Shown here: positions 22,613-34,016 of the stretch, piece by piece
How the letters are laid out: each line of letters begins with the position of its first letter
Position numbering within the stretch: the stretch's first letter is position 1
Origin: Eucommia ulmoides
Lineage: Eukaryota > Streptophyta > Magnoliopsida > Garryales > Eucommiaceae
DNA: 64,000 bases
Direction of reading: 5' to 3'
Assembly: GCA_016647705.1 (NCBI GenBank)
Contig: CM028333.1
Location: 9,064,616-9,128,615 of the forward strand
The notes under the pieces: generated by a model
What the model saw: the letters and a program-made list of their open reading frames with translations, nothing else
The model's database searches: none
What the model was told of the DNA's origin: nothing
Position numbers and translations under genes: made by a program

Positions 22613-25600
22613 ATGGTAAGCACCAGCGCTCTCACCTATAATCTACATCTCCACAGTACTACTCACTGTTTCAAATGCCTTAATTCAACTGCAAATCAAA
22701 GGACTTCTCTGCGCATCAAGCAAAGAAGAGGCGATTTCAGCGTCTCGAGTAGGAGGAACGACGAGAGATTCGGTAGAACTGTTTGCTACGCCGTTGAAGA
22801 TGCGACGGAGAAGCAAAAGGAATTGACAGGTGGTAGTAGTAATGGCTCAGCTCTTGAAGATAGGCCTGGTGAGATATTTCATTTTTTTGGATGATTGGTT
22901 GATTGATAATCCGAATTCTGAATTAGATTGATCTTAATTTGCGATGAATGAATATATGTTCTTTGAATCCCACTGTTTTGAACCACTTCCTTGTATATTT
23001 GTTATGTTGATTTTGATCTCTTCCTTTAAATTAATAGTAAATTACTCACTATTTCGCATAAGCTGATAAAGTTTACACCAATAATAGGTTGTTAATTATG
23101 TAGAAAAATTGTGCTTCTATTTCTAGAATAATCACTGCACCATTGAATTTGTTTGTCATCACATTAAACGAATATATACCATTCTTGGCCATCCAAACTT
23201 ACTTTATTGTTAGAGAAAGGGGGAGATTTGATGAATGGTAGTAGGTGTTGTACTTTGGAGTGTAACCAATTTGTTTCTTCTAGTCAAAATTTGGCGAATC
23301 TAAGTGCTAGTTTGGCCAAATTGTAACTTTTGGCCATAAGTATTGCCTTTGGAAATCAGTTTAAAAGTGTTGGTGCAAGAATCAGGTCAAAACACAAATT
23401 GATGTTTGGATGTGTTATTTGAAATTGTTGATTTTGAATATCTATCTAAATGTGAGTGTCTGGATTGTGTCTCTAAATGTCATTTTAAAAACAGATAAAC
23501 GGCTACGTAGTGGAAGAAGGAGCTACCACTATAGTATATGTTCGAGTAAGCTGACTAGGCTAATCTCAGATTATAGGTTAGTAAGTGAGATAGAGTTGAC
23601 TAGGGAAAGGCGAGAAGTCCATCCAAATCAGTCCATTTACTTAGTAGAAACTCTTCTTTGACTCCACAGCTTGAGTACAAACTCGGTCGCTCTCCTGATA
23701 TACTTGCTATGCCTATCACTTCTTTAGACTTTCCACTGTGTTAAATCCTGACGTCACTTGACTTGTGCCTCTTGTCTCCATATGAAGAATCTTCCTCATG
23801 CAGGTGAGTTGTATCCTGCAATTCGAACTAAGGATGGGATTTTGGAGTTAGTTCACCCTTGCGGGATCAATTCTACCCTTTATATACTTCAGGATAAAAT
23901 AGTATATGATATATTTACATTATGTTATTTGAGTTAATCATGTTAGTTTTAAAATTTGATTTGATTAATTTGTTAATTTAAAATAAATTTAATATCTCTA
24001 AGTTGAATAATTTGTGAAAGTAAAAAGTTAATTTTATAATTTAAAATTTATGGAGTTAATTATATGACATCTGTATTAATTTAATTAATATTATTATATT
24101 ATAATTATTTGGAGTTGAATTTAATTATTAATTAGTAATAGTGACCAAGTATAATGTTGATTTGATATTTATCGTTATATAATTTAATTATGTCTCATGA
24201 ATTTTTAGACTTTTTTGTTGTTTTTTAGGGTTTTAGTTGATTGTCACTAAAAAATAATAATTAGAGTTATGAAGTGGACCACGGATAGACCACCGTGGCT
24301 GGCTGTTTGCCACCATCGTTCACCACGACTTGTTTAGTAATTTTAGTTACAATCAACTATAACACTAAAACATATCACAAATTACATCTAAAATTGGGAT
24401 ACAATTGTTGAAATAGTATGAAAGTAGGATTGCTCTACAAATTGCACTTTATATAAAAGCGACCTAGAGTTCACCGAAGTTAGAAGAGCTAACATTAGAT
24501 GAAATGCTTAGATGCTCAATTTATAATTTATCTTTTATTTCAAGGACATGGGTTTTTGTGTTTGAAAATTGAAATATAAGGGTGTGTTAAATGAAGGATT
24601 TTGGGAAGAGGATTTAATTTTGATAAGGGATTTCCGATATTCATAAGTTATAACTTCCTCGTGTTGCTACTATAGAAAGGACTTTGTAAAATTCCTTGGA
24701 ATTTTGAAATGGGATTAAAGGGAGGGTAAAATGACGTCTCCAAATACCTCGTAAACAGTTTTTTTTTCTGTAAATCCTTGTAATTGAAGTATCTCAAGGT
24801 GAAATTACATTAATAAAAGTTTAAGTTTAAACTAAAAATAAAAATACCCAAACAGCGAATTTGTGAAAGATGAAATTTTAAAATTCGAAATTTCAAAATC
24901 CCATCATTTGTAAATTCCATGAATTCATCAAATTCCTTATGCAAACACACTCTTAAATCTTTGTTGAACATCCATACAAATCTTATGTAGCTTTGCAATC
25001 CTTTTATTTTTAGGATTAGGACACGGTTATCTTTTTTCCTTCTGTTGTTAACCATGTTTTAACTGAAAATTATAGTTGGTCCTGGTGCAGGAGGAGAAGA
25101 AACATTACAGAACGAAGATCCAGATAAACAAGGAAGCAGTCTGTATAATCTTCTTTATCCTAGCAAAGAGCTCCTACCGGATGACAAAGAAATGAGTATA
25201 TTCGACCATCTAGAAGAATTAAGGCAGAGAATCTTTGTTTCGGTTGTGGCAGTTGGAGCCGCTATCCTGGGATGTTTTGCATTCTCCAAGGAGCTCATAC
25301 GTGTTCTTGAAGCTCCTGTTCAAGTCCAGGGTGTTAGGTTTCTTCAACTTGCTCCGGGCGAGTTTTTCTTTACGACATTGAAGGTTAGAAATTATAATTT
25401 CTGAATTTTGTCTTCTACATCGTAAATTCCATTTGTTTTTTGGGTCAGTTTCAATATGTTTATTATCAAAATGAACATATGTTCCACTTTAGTGGGGTTT
25501 GATTACATTAATCTTTTTACGCCATTGAACTAACATTATTACTAAAAAATGAGGAAAAAGAAAAAAATAATGTGCAAAGAAATTGCATTTTTGATGATTC

Positions 25601-27121
25601 AATTCCATAGCGAGCAAGGTAAGCCTAGTAAGTGAGGAGAAAATATTCAATGGTCCTCGTGCACCGTGTCATCAGCCAACTAGGTGCACCACAACCAACT
25701 TGAAATTGACATATTGGGATATTTTCTCATATTATCAGGTCGGCCCCACAAGTCAGCACAATTTCCAATCTGACATATGGATTCCGAGGTGTACTCCTTG
25801 GATTGGTTGTGGTGCACCTCAGCAGCTCTTTGGTGCACCATGAGCATTGAATATTTTCTCGTGAGACCTTCATGTAGTGTTTCTGTTCCCATAAAACTCA
25901 GAAAAGAAGCAGAAATCTGACGACAATTTTATTCTGTTCCCAGAAATTTGTTTTAAAGAACTGGGAACTGAAACAGAAACTGATTTTTTTGTTCCCACAT
26001 TTCTATTCCCAACAAAAACACTAAAACAAACGATACCTGAAACAACCTAATTCAAAATCTATGATCCCATGTATTGGTATCACGCTCCAATTGTATGAAC
26101 CCTGAACCTATTCCTCCATTATGTAATTTGATGAAAGCAAGAACAGGCAAATGGTAATACTACTTCTCAACTAAATGCAGGTATCGGGGTATTGTGGTCT
26201 TCTTCTGGGGAGTCCTGTGATACTCTACGAGGTCATAGCTTTTGTTCTTCCTGGATTAACAAGGGAAGAGAGAAGATTTTTGGGTCCTATTGTTCTTGGA
26301 TCCTCTGTACTTTTCTATGCCGGTGTCATATTCTCGTACTTGGTCCTAACTCCTGCAGCCTTGAATTTCTTCGTTACTTACGCGGAAGGGGTCGTGGAAT
26401 CGCTCTGGTCCATTGATCAATACTTTGAGTTTGTGCTCGTGCTTATGTTTAGCACGGGATTGTCTTTCCAGGTAAGCGAATGCTTTCATATCTCCTAGGA
26501 CCGTGCAAGATTTTTTTGTTCTCAGATTTATGTTTCTGTTCCCTTAAACCTTAGAATTTAGCCCCACTCCTATTAGAGAGTCGTTCTCTCCAAATAGTTG
26601 TTCCACTTACCAAAATAGTTTTTTCAAGTTACGTGTTTTTTTTTCCTGTGACTATTGTACCCTTAATAGAACAGTCACAGGAATTGCACACCATCATTTT
26701 ACTGTGTGGAACTATTAAATTTGTGGCATTTCACTGTTATATTGTTAAAAGAGGAGCAGTTGTGGAGATGAATGAGTCCAACATTGTGGAATTCCACAAT
26801 CATATTGTTCAAATGAATAATGAAGGGGTAGATCCGTCATGGATTGTAGGCGAGCATTAAATGAGGGATTGACCCCCCCCCCCCCCCCTCCTCTTTTCCT
26901 TTTTCGTACAGGTACCGGTTATACAGCTTCTGTTAGGACAAGTTGGTTTAGTGTCGGGAGATCAAATGCTGTCCATTTGGAGATATGTCGTGGTTGGTGC
27001 TGTGGTTGCAGCCGCTGTTCTGACACCGTCAACTGATCCTCTGACTCAGGTTCTTTTGGCCGGTCCCCTTTTGGGTCTCTATTTGGGTGGTGCATGGGCG
27101 GTGAAGCTCATAGGACGTTGA
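22613..27121 (+). CDS. TATC: Sec-independent protein translocase TatC, chloroplast
   Basis: TatC is the multi-spanning receptor of the thylakoid twin-arginine (delta-pH) pathway. With Hcf106 (TatB) and Tha4 (TatA) it binds RR signal peptides and exports folded proteins into the lumen. Four exons (22613-22868, 25091-25383, 26181-26471, 26912-27121) join in phase to 349 codons plus TGA; the Arabidopsis protein is of similar length. The first ~50-60 residues are Ser/Arg-rich and poor in acids, as in a chloroplast transit peptide. The hallmark HLEELR lies at ~125-130, just before the first of six membrane segments. The [10 protein letters not shown] loop (~317-326) matches the family's conserved TP-D--(S/T)Q motif. 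Intron 1 is 2.2 kb and carries repeats; intron 2 holds two foldback elements. The frame is intact, so the gene looks functional. Confidence 0.96.
22869..25090 (+). other. Intron 1 of the TatC gene (2.2 kb)
   Basis: This is a GT...AG intron. It includes an AT-rich core (23900-24240) and a short inverted stretch near 24270-24330 (GGACCACGGATAGACCACCG / CACCATCGTTCACCACGAC). A GGATTT-rich foldback at ~24585-24958 has ends GGGTGTGTT and AAACACACTC. The frame at 23410-23661 shows no recognisable protein. Confidence 0.6.
24585..24958. mobile_element. GGATTT/AAATCC foldback MITE in TatC intron 1
   Basis: The left end has GGGTGTGTTAAATGAAGGATT and the right end AAATTCCTTATGCAAACACACTC, which are imperfectly complementary. 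The interior repeats AAATCC/GGATTT words. It resembles the larger foldback at 27680-29035. No target duplication was resolved. Confidence 0.55.
25637..25860. mobile_element. 224-bp MITE in TatC intron 2, TSD GTGAG
   Basis: The outer 16 bases GAGAAAATATTCAATG are perfectly inverted at the two ends. The flanks carry GTGAG at 25632-25636 and 25861-25865. Inside, GGTGCACC-type words occur in both orientations. The plus and minus arms explain the minus-strand frame at 25680-25892. Confidence 0.7.
25872..26035. repeat. CTGTTCCC/GGGAACAG foldback in TatC intron 2
   Basis: TAGTGTTTCTGTTCCCATAA on the left is answered by AACACTAAAACAAAC on the right. The interior has GAACTGGGAACTGAAACAGA. It belongs to the intronic family also seen at 27152-27262, 31112-31275, 38233-38370 and 60826-61470. 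Confidence 0.55.
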
Positions 27122-27680
27122 TTTCTTTTCATTTTACGTGGTTGATGGCGTTTGTTTGTGTTTCTGTTCCCATAGAGCTTGGAATAGACAGAAATCTTTA
27201 TACAATTCTGCTATGTTCTCAGAAATTCATTTTGAATATCTAGGAGCAGAACAGAAATCTGGGAAGCCTTTAGTTTTGAAAGATTGTATTCATGTAAATC
27301 ACCAAATGTATTAAAAATAGAGATAATAGGAGGAGAATATATATATAATTTATATATGTCATTCTTGTATTGAAGGTGTTCTGACAACTGTTATACTCGT
27401 GTAAGATTTGCTTTAGTGTTGTATAATGAGAGTATTTTTTTTGGGCAATTGTTTTATACCAATGTTAAAGAATTTACTTAAATTCTCTCTCTCTCTCTTT
27501 TAATTTAAAGTTTAATGTAAAATGTAAGAGGGGCCGTTTGGTTACTATTTTTGTTCTTTCAATCATGTTCTCGCTCTAAAAGTCTTGGTATTAGTACACA
27601 GAAACGCAATTAATAAATATTATATTGTTCTCAAAATTTTAGGAGAAAATTGGGATATTTCTGAAATTCAAAGGAGGAAT
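27122..27680. other. TatC 3' UTR and downstream sequence
   Basis: A CTGTTCCC-family copy lies at ~27152-27262, immediately after the stop codon, so it is probably transcribed in the 3' UTR. AT-rich sequence follows, with TATATA words near 27340-27355. The polyadenylation site is not resolved. Confidence 0.45.
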
Positions 27681-28309
27681 TTCATTTGCTCAAATGATTT
27701 TATAACTCCCCGTTGGTAAATTTCTTGTTTGGGTGTTTGTAAGAAGAATTTTGTAAATCCTTTCACTAATAAAATAATGTTTGGATAGAGGATTTGTAGA
27801 AAGGATTTCATTTACTTAGGGTATTTTGAAATTCTCTTTTGTCAAATCCCTTGTTTGGGTAATATGAGAAAGGATTTGTCAAATTCTTTTTTGAGTGAAT
27901 GGAAGGATTTTGAAATGATTTTGGGAGAGGTTAAATTTGATAAATCCTTCCTTTCTCTTTTTTTCCTTTTTTTTTTTCAACGTTTCTTCATCGTCTTCAT
28001 CGTGTGCTTCTAGTTTCTAAACGTGGCCTTCGACTGCTTCTTCAAAATAGGGTTTTGATTGATTTCGAAAACGAAATCGAAATCAATCAAAACCCTTTCG
28101 ATTTGGTTTCAAAATCGAAATCGAACAACAGGTTCGATTGAAGCTCTGTGTGTTTGGCGATGGCAGTATAGTTCGATTTCGTTCTTCTTCTTCTTCTTCA
28201 TCGACGTTCGCCCGTTTCAGTCTTCTTCTTCTTCATCGACGCATCAACCTTCGTTCTTCTGCTTATGTTTCTACTCCTTCATTTTACCGTCGTTCTTTGT
28301 TGTTCTGCT

Positions 28310-28735
28310 TCGATTCGAAATCGATCGATTTGGATTTCGAAATCGAAATCGAAATAAAAAAAGGTTTCGAAATCGATTTGGGTTCTTCGTCGTTCATTGT
28401 TCTTTTGCTTCGATTTGAAATCGAAATCGATTTGGGTTTCGATTTAGATTTTGAAATCGAAATCAAAAAAGGAAACGAAATTGATTTGGGTTCTTCGTCG
28501 TTCATTGTTCTTCTACTTGGATTCGAAATCGAAATCGATTTGGGTTTCGATTTAGATTTCGAAATTGAAATAAAAAAAGGGTTCGAAATCGATTTGGATT
28601 CTTCGTCGTTCTTTGTTCTTCTGCTTCGATTCCAAATGGAAACCGATTTGGGTTTCGATTTGGATTTCGAAATCTAAATACAAAAAAAGTTTGAAATCGA
28701 TTTGGGTTCTTCGTTCTTTTGTTTGGATTCGAATA
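28310..28735 (+). repeat. ~108-bp tandem repeat, about four units
   Basis: Each unit holds GAAATCGAAATCGATTTGGG, then TTTCGATTT(A/G)GATTT, then an AAAAAAGG run and TTCTTCGTCGTTC. Because the period is a multiple of three, a 179-codon frame stays open (28138-28677) and encodes ~36-residue repeats. The self-complementary word family around ATCGAT also opens the opposite strand (28284-28505). No known protein is recognised, so it is reported as a repeat and not as a gene. Confidence 0.75.
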
Positions 28736-28836
28736 TGTTTCTTCCTCGTTCTTCTCTTCTGTTCGAAGCTTCTGTGTTAATTTTTTTATTTTTTTTCAGA
28801 AGTGATAAAAATAGAAAGAAAAAAATAAATAAATAA

Positions 28837-28837
<1 letters not shown>

Positions 28838-28901
<64 letters not shown>
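28838..28901. repeat. (AT)n microsatellite
   Basis: About thirty AT units follow a short (AAAT)n tract. Confidence 0.9.
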
Positions 28902-28902
<1 letters not shown>

Positions 28903-29035
28903 CAAATATTTCACTTCAAATAATTATCCAAATAACGGATTTGTGAAATGAAGGGATTTCAAAATCCAGAATTTTAAAATCCCTTCATTTCACAAATTCC
29001 TTGGATTTATTAAATCCCTTACCCAAAGGCAACCT

Positions 29036-30305
29036 AAGTGTATATGAGTCATTTACAAATTCCTCCAAAATACATATTATTTCAAAATCCATCCATGGAA
29101 TGATTTGCTCATTTCCCATCCAGTTTTCCATCTCCATTCTACTAATTCGTATTGCTTAGAAATGTTGAAGCCTACGCATGTCGTCATCGTTGAGCACGTT
29201 TCCCATCGCTGGAACCTCCACGAAGCCCCATCTCCGAAACCGTTTTCTCGAAGCCGAAGCCATCCCCTTACTCCACGCTTGCGAAACTGTTCAGAGGACG
29301 CACAAATCTGCCATCGCCAATGCAACTAGCCGCAACGCCGACGCAACTCTCTATCGTCAATGTCACTACTTGTCGCAACATTGAGGTCGCCGAAACTGTC
29401 CAGAGGACCACCAACAGCTTTATCCACTATCTCCAAACTCTTGATCTCTCCAGATTTACTTTGATTGATTTTGACCAACATTGATTGTGAGTAATAGGGC
29501 ATGGAGGGTAAAGGCTGGGGTGGATGTCAGGCAGCGTAGGCAGGGAGTTCGAAGAAGAAGATAACAGACAAAAAGAAAGAAAGAAAAAAAAATAAAATAA
29601 AATAAAAATTAATAAATTTATTTCTAAAATTATTTTATTAAACTAGTTATGAAATTATATTATTAAAATTACTATAATAAAAATTATATTATTAAAATTT
29701 ACACTATAAAATATTTGTCAATTCAAATAAGAGAATTGAATAATCCAAAACTATTAAATTTTTCGTCTAAAATAGTTATCCAAATAAGAAATTTGTACAA
29801 AACTATTCTTACTACTATCCCGCCGATAATTACTACCCTCCACCCGCCACCACCTCCACCCGTCGGCCACTACTACCCTACCAGTCACAGTACTTTGAAA
29901 AAAAAAAAAAAAGGAACAATTGATCGTTACCAAACAATTTTCTATTTGCGGAATATTCAATAACAAAAACAGAATTCTTATTTCATCTCAGTTTTATTAG
30001 AAGTAGAAACATAAAAATAAAAACAATAACCAAACACCACCTAACTTTCTTGCTTTTGGTTACTTTTTTTTTTTAATAAAAATTAAAAGAATGTAATTTT
30101 GTTTATTTTATGTTAAATTTGGATAAAAAATTTAATTTCCTCATTTTCCTTCAGGTTAAACTGTAAAATATTAAAAAATGACTCTGATCAACAATTTGAT
30201 TCTTGAATATTTCCCATACTTGAAAATTCAAAACCCCCAAAAAGCCTAATAAAGGTATCACATATGAAGAATAAGTTCAAAAAAATTCATGTTTCAATAC
30301 AGCTT
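29036..30305. other. Intergenic region between convergent TatC and GCIP-like genes
   Basis: A GC-richer patch at 29165-29430 is open in several frames on both strands (29077-29384), but none resembles a known protein. It looks like the core of another foldback, because flanking words such as TTTCAAAATCCATCC and AATAATCCAAAACTATTAA echo the neighbouring GGATTT family. 29960-30045 ends in AACCAAACACCACCTAAC, the terminal word of the intronic MITE family. 30120-30305 probably contains the 3' UTR of the minus-strand gene. Confidence 0.45.
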
Positions 30306-33300
30306 CTATCTTTCACTGCTCATGTCAAGATTCTCTAATCTCTGACCTAAATCATCAGCAGAAGCAGGGCAATCCAGTTTCAATACCATCTGTTTCATCA
30401 AAACCTTCAAATTAGCACAAACCCGACCAAACGAATCCGAAGAGCCACTAAGATTCTTCAGTACCCCTTTCATCTCATCGACAATCCCACTTATTCTTTC
30501 ACAACCAGCCTTAATCGCAGCAATCTCCTGTGGGGGGTAAAGAAACGCTCCCAGTTCGTCAACCTGTAAACTGATATCTTGACAAAGCTTCAACAGTTTC
30601 TCCAAATCGTCCACCAAACCGTTCCCACTATCTTGATTTTCACGCCTGAGCAACCCCGTGATTGATCTTATGAGTTCCTTTATAACCGAGAGCGTTTCAG
30701 AAACAACTCCTGCGGCCAACTGAGCAATCTCCATCTCTTCGGGTGAAAGATCGTTTCCTAGATCTCCTCCCCCACACGAATTATCACTGTCATGAGAATC
30801 GGTTGTTTCGATTCTTGCAGATGATTGTTGAGAAGTTTCGGCAGCTTCAGAAGTAGCTTCGTCTTCTGCGGGCTTGAGCTCCTTGATTTCACGGAGAACG
30901 TCTTTCATGGAAACAGCTACCTGTGTCATAGCTCGCCCTATTGCAGTGATATTTGAGGTGGGAGTCTTTTTAAGAGCGGAACATGCTTCCCAAACGGTGC
31001 CTACCAACTGGGGGACTGCGCGTCTTTTGTCTGAAACATGAGTTCCTGCACTTTAACTCAAAATGTCTAGTTTGTCGGAACATTTTTTTCCAGAAAAGTG
31101 AAAGCTGAGAACAGGATAAAAATATGGAAACCCAAATGTTGATATTCTGTTCCTAGATTTTTAGAACAATTATTTCTGGGAGGAACTGTACAGAATTGTT
31201 CCCAAATTTCTGATTCAGTTCCAAGTTTTCTGGTAATTGAAACATAAATTTGAGAACAGACACCAAACAGCCCTAATCTAAGCTAATATGCAAAAGCATG
31301 TTTTAATGAGGAAAAGAGAATAATACTGACACACAAATTTTATGGAGTACGAGTTATGTTGGAAAGAACAAGACCAATATAGACTCAAGAACGAGTTCTC
31401 AAGTCGTGTCAAGTAGCAGGGTGACTAATAACAGGCAAACCCTTTCTGTCACGGATCATTTCCAAATTTTGTTTGATTTTTGTGTGCTCCCATGTGTTTG
31501 TGTGTGCAAGAGAGAGGGCGAGAGTACCTTCCGAAGACGCGGCAACTTTGAGTAATGTAAAACTGCATTTGAGAACAAGCTTCACAGATGCGCGGATGGA
31601 AGAGAGAAGTGTAGGTCCTGCACCATCTGCGCATCCATGAGAAATCAAAAGGATGCCCTGAAGCAGATTAACGTATTGTGCCATGTTTTCATCAACTGCT
31701 TTGGCTTCAGGTTCTTCTCCTGCCCAGAGAATTCCAACTGCATGGGGTAAAATGGAAGAGACAACGTTACTGATAACATACATAACCAGATAAACAAGTA
31801 GGAGAGGTCAAACACGGACATAAAAAAAGATCCATTTTCCATTTTTTATCATTCAATTTCACAATTACGGAAACTTCTGTGGCTCTGCCAGTACAACATC
31901 AGTTTAAAAAATATAAATCGTTGAGAAAACAAAGGAACTTCTGAAACGACAATGATGACATGGAGTAGTTGTCAAGTCCATGTTCGATCAACCAGAGCCA
32001 AAAATGGAAAAGGAGACGATCAAATGCAAATACAAATAGTTAGTAGTTAGAAGTCAATATTTTCAAATCCCTTATTATATGTTTTACGATTGAGTAACTG
32101 CATACTAAACTACAAAGAGGCAAAAAAGAAGTGTGCAATGAAAGACAAAAACCAAGGTCTTATTATAACCGTAGAAACCAATGGGCCTCACTCACTCTCA
32201 AAAGACGCCTTATAAGATGAGGATTGCTTCTAGGCTTATATATAGCTCAGTATTAGGTAATACAAGCGAAGTGGGACTCAACGCTCCTTCACGCGTAGGG
32301 TGGACTTTTGACAAACCATTGCGAACGGATATCGTGGGGGTCAAATATTAATGTGGGATTCAATACACCTCCTCACGCTCATGGTGGACTTTTGACAAAT
32401 CATTGCGAACGGATATCGGGAGCCCAACATCGATGTGAGATTCAACACGTCCAATATCAGACAAGAGTTTTGGCTCTGATACCATATAGGAATCCGAAGG
32501 GCCTAACTCACTCACAAAAGATGCCTTGTAAGAGGAGGATCGCCTTAGACTTTACATATAGCTTAGGATTAGGAAACACAAGCGATGTAGGATTGAACAA
32601 TAACATTAAAAATCCTTTAAAACAAACACCAAAGAACATAGGAAAAGTAAATGAAGATAACAAAGAGAGCAAGTGATTTCCCACTCAAAATAAATAGGAT
32701 TGGTTGAAGATTATGTTACTATTTCATTGATTTGAATCCCAAGTTTAGCTGTGTTCTTGAGGACTGGGAGTTGGAAATTGAAATCAGCATTTGAACAATT
32801 CGGCTTTTACGTTCCCTTATTTCATGAGGTCACATACTCGACCATGTGTTCAATCTTCAAAAGAGCGTATAAAGTGACATACTTCTATAGCAACATTGCC
32901 AGCTATGTTGACACAATTCATCTTCCTTGGACGGTGAATTGTTTCATAAAGACTATTAACTCATCCATGTTGTAAATTGACTTCAAATTATTTATAAACA
33001 TTTGAGATTTCCCAAAAATACGAGTTACAATACTTAATTATTTCATGAATTTTCATGGGCTTTTCTTAATTATTGGTGTAGTGTCTTTCCTTTTGGCCTC
33101 GGAGTATATAAGAACTTACAATACTTTCTAGTCTTTCTGTTCAATTTAAGCAATAGAGTTGTTTATCAGGAAAAAGAACAAAGAAAAAAAAAGAAAAAGA
33201 AAGAAAAAGAGTTATCTTCCATTCAGCCCTTGGATTTTGTTAAGGCTTCTTTTCCACCTAATTTTGTTCAATTCAATTACCAATTTACACAACCAATATG

Positions 33301-33497
33301 AACAAATGATTGAAAATTCTTCTCTTCATTTCCTTCTTTTAATTGTTCTTTTTTCCCCAGCTGATTGTCTACGCAGTCCTCACATTTAAAATCTCTCTCT
33401 CAATTCTTAAACAAATTTAATAACTTAATGGAAGCTATTATACACACTAAAATATAAATAATCAGAAACTGCAAATTGCCAGAATTGACGAGAGAGG

Positions 33498-33558
<61 letters not shown>

Positions 33559-33843
33559 TACATGTGGTCGCGTGCTGGGAAATTTGTTCGCCAATCTTGA
33601 TAACTTCATCCCAGCTAATTTTGTCAACGGAAGAAGGAGGGTTTTGATTAAGCAGCTACAGTTTTACACACAACAAAGACAGAGATTTTCACGTCGATAA
33701 GCTTTTACGCGTAAACGAAAAAAGGGGGAAAATGATGAGCAGTGGAAGGTTGGGAAAACCTGAACTATGCCGCGGACGGTCTCGAGGTGCTCATTCAACC
33801 TCCGATTCAATTGCTCTCCCTCCACTCGCTCGCTACTTTCCAT
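30306..33843 (-). CDS. Cyclin-D1-binding protein 1 (GCIP) homolog
   Basis: Plant homolog of CCNDBP1/GCIP, an all-helical protein that in animals binds cyclin D and HLH factors; its plant role is poorly defined. Four exons on the minus strand (33843-33760, 33655-33562, 31737-31528, 31030-30306) join in phase to 370 codons plus stop. The region VPQLVGTVWEACSALKKTP...NITAIGRAMTQVAVSMKDVLRE spans the most conserved part. An acidic, Ser-rich linker follows, then a helical C-terminal half. The start is the ATG at 33843-33841; the frame stays open upstream, but without another ATG in phase before a CT-rich leader. Intron 2 is 1.8 kb and holds a TRIM. The donor after exon 2 is followed at once by a long (CT)n tract. 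The assignment is by family resemblance and I am confident of the family, not of a function. Confidence 0.92.
31112..31275. repeat. CTGTTCC-family foldback in GCIP-like intron 3
   Basis: The stretch reads ATTCTGTTCCTAGATTTTTAG on one side and TTTGAGAACAGACACCAAACAG on the other. It is the same intronic family as in the TatC and MATE genes. Confidence 0.5.
32170..32599 (-). mobile_element. TRIM retrotransposon, 430 bp, TSD ATAAC
   Basis: Read on the minus strand, the first terminal repeat is 32599-32485 (starts TGTTCAATCC). The primer-binding site TGGTATCAGAGCC lies at 32484-32472 and matches the 3' end of initiator-Met tRNA. A ~190-bp non-coding interior follows, then the second terminal repeat at 32283-32170. 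The interior carries its own duplicated TTTTGACAAA(C/T)CATTGCGAACGG block. A perfect 5-bp duplication ATAAC flanks the element (32165-32169 and 32600-32604). Short terminal repeats, a tRNA-Met primer site and no coding capacity define a TRIM. It sits in intron 2 of the GCIP-like gene, in the gene's orientation. The frame at 32308-32676 is not a gene. Confidence 0.85.
33484..33555. repeat. (GA)n microsatellite in intron 2, next to the splice donor
   Basis: About 27 GA units on the plus strand read as (CT)n in the transcript. It begins within ten bases of the exon-2 donor (minus-strand exon end 33562). Confidence 0.9.
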
Positions 33844-34016
33844 TCTCTCTCTCTCTCCGTCGTGCTCACTCAACCTCCGATTGAATTCCGCCCTCTCTCT
33901 CTCTCTCTCTCCTCGCTACCATCGATGTCAGAAGTTAGAACTGACGAGTGTACGGGTTTATGGAGGGGGGTGAATCTTCAATACGCCGTCGTTTCGTACT
34001 TTCGTTTATCATTTTT
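33844..34016 (-). promoter_or_regulatory. 5' UTR / proximal promoter of the GCIP-like gene
   Basis: The leader contains (CT)n/(GA)n tracts at 33844-33857 and 33892-33912. It also has a copy of a ~30-bp coding segment: CTCA(C/T)TCAACCTCCGATT occurs at 33866-33883 and again inside exon 1 at ~33789-33806, 77 bp away. No clear TATA box was found. A foldback element starts about 175 bp upstream of the ATG. Confidence 0.45.

Larger units (their letters stand above)
27681..29035. mobile_element. Large GGATTT/AAATCC foldback element with tandem-repeat core
   Basis: The left side (27700-27960) has many GGATTTGT and AAATCCTT words. The right side (28910-29035) has the complementary arrangement, ending AAATCCCTTACCCAAAGGCA. 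The left side looks doubled, as though one copy inserted into another. The core carries the 108-bp tandem array (28310-28735) and a long (AT)n tract (28841-28900). Boundaries are approximate and no target duplication was found. Confidence 0.5.

Noticed and set aside
28059..28677. Possible repeat-protein gene
   Set aside because: The frame stays open only because the repeat period is a multiple of three; several frames on both strands are open. Kept as a repeat and flagged as a finding.
29077..29384. Overlapping frames on both strands near 29.2 kb
   Set aside because: GC-richer patch in a foldback region; no homology was recognised and neither strand is favoured.
32308..32676. 122-codon plus-strand frame
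   Set aside because: Antisense to the TRIM element; composed of its repeats.
33476..33700. Arg/Glu-rich frame (and its Ser/Leu-rich antisense)
   Set aside because: Translation of the (GA)n microsatellite and the GCIP-like exon 2 in the wrong frame.
33844..33873. Upstream in-frame start of the GCIP-like protein at 33873
   Set aside because: The codon there is TTG, not ATG; the first ATG in frame is at 33843.
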